From Paracoccaceae bacterium (GTDB taxonomy: Bacteria; Pseudomonadota; Alphaproteobacteria; Rhodobacterales; Rhodobacteraceae): a DNA stretch of 10,516 nt. The position numbers and the translations under genes are program-made. Shown in pieces: positions 6,984 through 10,516 of the stretch (positions are counted from its first letter, which is position 1; each line of letters begins with the position of its first letter). The stretch covers positions 1 through 10,516 of the forward strand of contig JANSYB010000032.1 in assembly GCA_024742655.1 (NCBI GenBank), read 5' to 3'. The notes beneath the pieces are model-generated. The model had not been told where the DNA came from and searched no databases. It saw only the letters and a program-made list of their open reading frames with translations.

Positions 6984-7451
6984 TCAGCCGCGCCCGCGAT
7001 AGGGCGGCACGCCCTGGTCGGGGAGCCAGACGCCCTCTGAGATAGGCCCCGTCTGCCAGAACACGTCGATGGGGATGCCCCCGCGCGGATACCAATACCC
7101 CCCGATCCGCAGCCATTGCGGATCGAGGAAATCGGCCAGTCGGCGGCCGATGCTGACGGTGCAATCCTCGTGGAAGGCGCCGTGATTGCGGAAACTGCCC
7201 AGGTAGAGTTTCAGCGATTTACTTTCCACCAGCCATTTGCCCGGCACGTAATCGATCACCAGATGCGCGAAATCCGGCTGGCCCGTCATCGGGCAGAGCG
7301 AGGTGAATTCGGGCGCGGTGAAACGCACGTTATATGCCACGTCCGCCTGCGGGTTCTCGACCCGTTCCAGCTCGGCTGTCTCGGGGCTTTGCGGCATCCG
7401 GGTCGCGCCGCCCAGTTGCTTCAGCCCGGAATAGATCGTCTCGTCGGTCAT
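6984..7451 (-). CDS. queF: NADPH-dependent 7-cyano-7-deazaguanine reductase
   Basis: This 155-residue protein belongs to the short, single-domain (Bacillus-type) QueF class. It reduces the nitrile of preQ0 to the aminomethyl group of preQ1 with two NADPH, the last step before insertion into tRNA. The nucleophile Cys53 sits in [13 protein letters not shown], with the proton donor Asp60 in the same motif. The QueF signature ESKSLKLY is at 76-83, and His94-Glu95 (AFHED) bind substrate. These four positions are each two below the B. subtilis numbering (Cys55, Asp62, His96, Glu97). The start at 7451 lies one base after the queE stop (TGAGATG), so translation is coupled. It is the last gene of the que cluster and converges on the lipoprotein gene 5 nt away. 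No terminator with a T-run is visible at its end. Confidence 0.96.
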   Translation of the reverse strand: MTDETIYSGLKQLGGATRMPQSPETAELERVENPQADVAYNVRFTAPEFTSLCPMTGQPDFAHLVIDYVPGKWLVESKSLKLYLGSFRNHGAFHEDCTVSIGRRLADFLDPQWLRIGGYWYPRGGIPIDVFWQTGPISEGVWLPDQGVPPYRGRG

Positions 7452-7452
7452 C

Positions 7453-8181
7453 TCAGACACCCCTCTTGTTGCCCCAAAGGCTGACATGCAGTTGGGGCAG
7501 CACCCGCGCGTCGTACCATTTCGTCTCGGCCACCCTGTCCACCAGCCAGCGCATCCGCGCATCGATCCCCGCCTGATCCACCAATGCGCTGTCATCGCCG
7601 GGCGGTGGCGGGGTGTGATTGCCGGGCTGCAGATAGACCGGCAGTTGCGGAAAACGAGAGGTCGCCTCGCGTGCGTAGGCGAAATCGGCCTCGTCGAAGA
7701 CCACCAGTTTCAGCACGGTCTGCGTGCCCTGCCCGGCCTCGACACAGGCGGCGACCTGCGCCCAGTCCGTGTCCATCCCGCTTGAGGGCGGTTTGGGGCT
7801 GAGCACCAGCATATCCAGCGCCTGAAACCAGTCACGCGCCACGCTGCCCTGCGTTTCCATGGCAAAGAAATACCCCTGCTCATGGCCCAGCCGAACAAGA
7901 TCGCCCAGGGGCTGAATGGCCGGGTTGCCCCCTGACAGCGTCACGAGGATGGGCGCCCCGCCCGACAGGCGGGCAACCTCGTCCATCACCGCCTGCGCCG
8001 TCATCGGTGCCCAGCTGTCACGATACTCCGCATCCACCGCATGCAGGCTGTCGCACCACGAACAGCGAAAATCGCACCCGCCCGTGCGCACGAAAACCGT
8101 GGGCTGGCCGATCAGCGCGCCTTCGCCCTGTATCGTCGGCCCGAAAATCTCGGACACGCGGATGCGGCTCTCTTCGTTCAC
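7453..8181 (-). CDS. queE: 7-carboxy-7-deazaguanine synthase (radical SAM)
   Basis: QueE rearranges 6-carboxy-tetrahydropterin to 7-carboxy-7-deazaguanine, using S-adenosylmethionine and a 4Fe-4S cluster. With the start chosen here it has 242 residues. The cluster cysteines are Cys36, Cys40 and Cys43 in [10 protein letters not shown] (CX3CX2C). SGGNP (83-87) is the QueE form of the SAM-binding GGEP motif, and [12 protein letters not shown] near the N-terminus is the family opening. I chose the GTG at 8181 because it overlaps the queD stop as GTGA, has a GGCGGA site just upstream, and gives the short N-terminus usual for QueE. An in-frame ATG at 8199 would add six residues, overlap queD by 22 nt and has a poorer ribosome site. 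The stop is one base before the queF start. It is third in the queC-queD-queE-queF order. Confidence 0.95.
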   Translation of the reverse strand: MNEESRIRVSEIFGPTIQGEGALIGQPTVFVRTGGCDFRCSWCDSLHAVDAEYRDSWAPMTAQAVMDEVARLSGGAPILVTLSGGNPAIQPLGDLVRLGHEQGYFFAMETQGSVARDWFQALDMLVLSPKPPSSGMDTDWAQVAACVEAGQGTQTVLKLVVFDEADFAYAREATSRFPQLPVYLQPGNHTPPPPGDDSALVDQAGIDARMRWLVDRVAETKWYDARVLPQLHVSLWGNKRGV

Positions 8182-8534
8182 GGCCGGTATTCCGCCCATG
8201 TCTTGGGGGTTTCGCTGACCCGTGCGGCGCTGACCTCGGGCCAGCGGGCCTTGCACCAGTCATGGAAATGCTTCGCCATCCGCTCGGCGGTCACGCTGTC
8301 GTCGCCCAGCACGTCGTTCAGGTGGCGGTGGTCCAACTCATCATCGATATACCGCTTGAACGGCGCCAGATCGAGGTAATCGCGCACGAAGCCATGGGCG
8401 TTCAGCTCCTCGGCCTGCATCTCGATCTCGACGATGTAATTGTGCCCGTGCAACCGGCCGCATTGGTGCCCCTCGGGCAGGCCGAACAACTGGTGCGACG
8501 CCGAGAAATGGAATTCCTTGGTGATCCGGTACAT
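8178..8534 (-). CDS. queD: 6-carboxy-5,6,7,8-tetrahydropterin synthase
   Basis: This 118-residue protein of the PTPS/QueD family converts 7,8-dihydroneopterin triphosphate to 6-carboxy-tetrahydropterin, the first step dedicated to queuosine. The zinc ligands are His14 (SASHQ), His29 and His31 (GRLHGHNY). The catalytic Cys25 is in HQCGRLHGH, the Asp68-His69 pair is in LDHRHLN, and the pterin-anchoring Glu108 is in [10 protein letters not shown]. The length and residue spacing match E. coli QueD with a two-residue offset. Its ATG shares one base with the queC stop (TGATG), and its stop overlaps the proposed queE GTG. No GTP cyclohydrolase gene (folE) is present in the window to supply its substrate. 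Confidence 0.97.
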   Translation of the reverse strand: MYRITKEFHFSASHQLFGLPEGHQCGRLHGHNYIVEIEMQAEELNAHGFVRDYLDLAPFKRYIDDELDHRHLNDVLGDDSVTAERMAKHFHDWCKARWPEVSAARVSETPKTWAEYRP

Positions 8535-9226
8535 CAGCGCCCCTCCACCGCCTGTTTCCAATAGTCGGGATCGGCATAGTCCGTGGGGTCCGCGACCCCG
8601 GCCAGGTGAAAGGCCTCGCGCCGTTCCACGCAGGTGCCGCAACGCCCGCAATGCACCGCGCCGCCCTTGTAGCACGACCATGTCTCGGCAAAGGGTGTGC
8701 CGTGGCGCGCGCCCTCGGTCACGATGTCGGCCTTGCTGATCTCGACGAAGGGGGTGAAAAGCGTGATGTCGGCCACCCCGTCCAGCGCGTGGGCCTGCAT
8801 CTGCTGGAACGCCGCGATGAAACCGGGACGGCAATCGGGATAGATGAAATGATCGCCGCCATGTACGGCGGCGGCCACCGCATCGGCGTTTTCCGCCGCG
8901 GCCATGCCAAAGGCGATGGCCAGCATGATCGCGTTGCGGTTGGGCACGATGGTGATTTTCATGGTGTCTTCGGCGTAATGCCCCTCGGGGACATCCACGT
9001 CATCGGTCAGCGCCGAGCCCGAGAGCGCCGCGCCGACGCCAGAGATGTCCACGATCTGGTGCGGCACGCCCAGACGGGTCGCACAGCGGGCGGCGAAGTC
9101 CACTTCCTTGACGTGACGTTGCCCGTAATCGAAGGACAAAAGCCCGCGCAGGCGATGCTCTGCGGCGACCTTGTGGGCAAGCGAGACGGAATCCAGCCCG
9201 CCCGAGCAGATGACGATGGTATCCAT
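8534..9226 (-). CDS. queC: 7-cyano-7-deazaguanine synthase
   Basis: QueC turns 7-carboxy-7-deazaguanine into preQ0 with ammonia and two ATP. The 230-residue protein opens with a PP-loop ATPase motif, SGGLDS at 8-13, and carries YPDCRP in the substrate region. A C-terminal zinc site is formed by Cys185, Cys193, Cys196 and Cys199 (SCYKGGAVHCGRCGTC). The ATG at 9226 is chosen over an upstream in-frame start at 9280 because it places the first strand (MDTIVICSGG) at the N-terminus, as in the family, and has AAGGG about 8 nt upstream; the longer form would run into the MATE gene. It lies 50 nt after the MATE stop and heads the que block. No promoter is visible in that gap, so it may be transcribed from upstream of the MATE gene. 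Confidence 0.96.
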   Translation of the reverse strand: MDTIVICSGGLDSVSLAHKVAAEHRLRGLLSFDYGQRHVKEVDFAARCATRLGVPHQIVDISGVGAALSGSALTDDVDVPEGHYAEDTMKITIVPNRNAIMLAIAFGMAAAENADAVAAAVHGGDHFIYPDCRPGFIAAFQQMQAHALDGVADITLFTPFVEISKADIVTEGARHGTPFAETWSCYKGGAVHCGRCGTCVERREAFHLAGVADPTDYADPDYWKQAVEGR

Positions 9227-9250
9227 AGATGTAACCCTTGTTTTGGCAAT

Positions 9251-9288
9251 GCGGGTAGGCTGCGACCGCGAGCGGTTCACCTACGCGC
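9251..9288 (-). other. Imperfect hairpin spanning the MATE stop codon and the queC leader
   Basis: The outer arms are GTAGG (9255-9259) and CCTAC (9280-9284), extended by three more pairs beyond one mismatch (9251-9253 with 9286-9288). The inner arms are ACCGC (9265-9269) and GCGGT (9272-9276). The MATE stop (9277-9279) lies inside the structure, and the queC ribosome site lies just past it. Neither strand has a T-run after it, so it is not a standard terminator. It does not fit the preQ1 riboswitch classes I know. It could be a stabilising or processing element between two genes of one message. Confidence 0.35.
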
Positions 9289-10516
9289 TTGTTGCCCGCT
9301 TTGCAAGGGTCCCGGGCCAACGCCCGACGCGGCCCAACCCCAGAAGCGGACCAGCAGGAACACCGCCGCCAGCGCCAACCCGACGGCCAGCCCCAGCCAC
9401 ACGCCCACACCGCCCAAGTCAAGGGTGAACCCCAGAAAATAGCTGACCGGCAGACCGACCACCCAATAGCTGATCGCGGCGATGACCATCGGCACGCGCG
9501 TATCCTGAACTCCGCGCAGCAGGCCAAGGGCCATCACCTGCCCGCCATCCATCACCTGAAACAGCGCCGCGGCCGCCAGAAGGCCCACACCGATCGCGAT
9601 CACCGCGTCGCGGTCGGGGTCGCCGGGGCCAAGAAACAGCCCGGTCAGGAGTTCCGGCACGGCCAGGAACACCACGACGGTCACGGCGGCAAAGAGGCCC
9701 GACAGCCACAGCATAACCCGCGCGCCGTCACGCAGGCCCCGCCCGTCGCCACGCCCATGCGCCTGCCCCGCGCGGATGGTCGCGGCATTGGACAGGCCCA
9801 GGTGAACCATGAAGGTGATCGAGGACAGCTGCATCGCAATGCCATGCGCGGCCAGCGGCAGCGTGCCCAGCCAGCCCATCATCACGGTAGAGGCCGCGAA
9901 CAGACCGGCCTCGGACAGGTTGGTGATCCCGATGGGCCAGCCAAGGCGAAAGACCTGGCCGAACGCCTCCCAATCGGGGCGCCAGACCCGCTGAAACAGC
10001 GCGTGTTCGGGCAGGACCCGCGCGGCATAGATCGCCAGCACGATGAAACTGGCCGTGTTGACCGTCAGCGAGGCCACCGCCGCGCCGCGCACGCCCAGTT
10101 CCGGCGCGCCCCAGTTGCCGAAGATCAGCGCGTAATTGACCGCCACGTTCAGGAACACAGCCGCCACCGTGACCCAAAGCACGACCTGCGTCCGCTCCAT
10201 CGCGGCGAGATAGGATTTCAGCACCATCACCAGAAGCGCCGGCACCAGCCCCCAGCCCAGGATCGACAGGTAGATTCCCGCCAGCCCGGCGATCTCGGGG
10301 TCCTGCCCCGCCGCGCGAAAGATCGGCCCGGACCAGATCATCACCGGCAGCACGGCAAGGCCGAACAGGATCGACGCCCAGGCCCCCATGCGGGTGACCC
10401 GGCGCACCTGCGCCTCCTGCCCCGAGGCCTGCGCCGAGGCCACCATCGGCATCACCGCCCAGGCAAAGCCGGAGCCGACGATGAACAGCACGAAATAGAG
10501 CGAGTTGGCCAGCACC
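9277..10516 (-). CDS. MATE-family multidrug efflux transporter (5' end outside window)
   Basis: The frame stays open to the window edge, giving 413 residues at most. MATE proteins have about 450, so roughly 40 N-terminal residues (the first helix) are missing, and the GTG at the edge is an internal valine. The rest shows two matching halves of about six helices. The first half contains AMERTQ in the loop before the fourth helix, FLNVAVNYALIFG and the family motif LGVRGAAVAS (140-149). The second half starts at GWPIGI (192-197), with AAHGIAMQL (222-230) as the conserved seventh-eighth helix region and LRGVQDTRVP later. MATE proteins expel cationic drugs, dyes or metabolites in exchange for Na+ or H+; the substrate here is unknown. 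It lies 50 nt upstream of queC on the same strand and may share its message. Nothing biochemical ties a MATE pump to queuosine, so the linkage may only be positional. Confidence 0.93.
   Translation of the reverse strand, partial: VLANSLYFVLFIVGSGFAWAVMPMVASAQASGQEAQVRRVTRMGAWASILFGLAVLPVMIWSGPIFRAAGQDPEIAGLAGIYLSILGWGLVPALLVMVLKSYLAAMERTQVVLWVTVAAVFLNVAVNYALIFGNWGAPELGVRGAAVASLTVNTASFIVLAIYAARVLPEHALFQRVWRPDWEAFGQVFRLGWPIGITNLSEAGLFAASTVMMGWLGTLPLAAHGIAMQLSSITFMVHLGLSNAATIRAGQAHGRGDGRGLRDGARVMLWLSGLFAAVTVVVFLAVPELLTGLFLGPGDPDRDAVIAIGVGLLAAAALFQVMDGGQVMALGLLRGVQDTRVPMVIAAISYWVVGLPVSYFLGFTLDLGGVGVWLGLAVGLALAAVFLLVRFWGWAASGVGPGPLQSGQQARR

Noticed and set aside
6984..9226. A 7-deazaguanine DNA-modification (dpd) island
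   Set aside because: queF is present and the genes form the standard tRNA queuosine set; no dpdA-like transglycosylase, helicase or nuclease gene is in the window.
9227..9276. A preQ1 riboswitch ahead of queC
   Set aside because: The class I pattern (small C-rich-loop hairpin followed by an A-rich tail ending near the ribosome site) is not met, and classes II and III are known from other phyla. A hairpin is present but does not match.

Overview
This GC-rich window looks like chromosome from an alphaproteobacterium, most likely the Rhodobacteraceae/Roseobacter group. The assignment rests on codon bias, on the protein style (Acs, a queCDEF cluster, paired EamA transporters) and on long antisense shadow frames typical of GC-rich DNA. 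It is inference, because no rRNA or other marker gene is present. I see no tRNA, rRNA, CRISPR, insertion sequence or integrase.

Layout. (1) Bases 1-1055 (+) hold the 3' end of a LivG-type and a complete LivF-type ATPase of a branched-chain-amino-acid-family (HAAT) ABC importer. (2) Bases 1163-3109 (+) encode acetyl-CoA synthetase (AcsA), preceded by a GC-rich leader hairpin and closed by a strong intrinsic terminator at 3146-3174. (3) Bases 3244-4502 (+) hold two overlapping genes I cannot name. One is a single-pass membrane protein. The other is a secreted coiled-coil protein whose C-terminus resembles phage tail-collar/tail-fibre tip domains. (4) Bases 4669-6614 (+) hold two EamA/DMT-family transporters joined by an ATGA overlap. 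(5) Bases 6700-6978 (+) encode a small glycine-zipper lipoprotein with its own likely promoter. (6) Bases 6984-10516 (-) form one probable operon, transcribed leftwards: a MATE-family efflux pump (5' end outside the window), then queC, queD, queE and queF. The two strands converge with only 5 nt between the lipoprotein stop and the queF stop.

How the genes work together. queD, queE, queC and queF encode the whole path from 7,8-dihydroneopterin triphosphate to preQ1, the precursor of the tRNA base queuosine. The upstream enzyme (FolE) and the downstream ones (Tgt, QueA, QueG/QueH) must be elsewhere. AcsA activates acetate to acetyl-CoA and may sit downstream of a carboxylate or amino-acid importer. 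The two DMT proteins and the MATE protein are exporters of unknown substrate.

Most of the window is ordinary core metabolism and transport. The least explained part is the pair at 3244-4502, where a tail-fibre-tip-like fold appears on a secreted protein outside any visible prophage.
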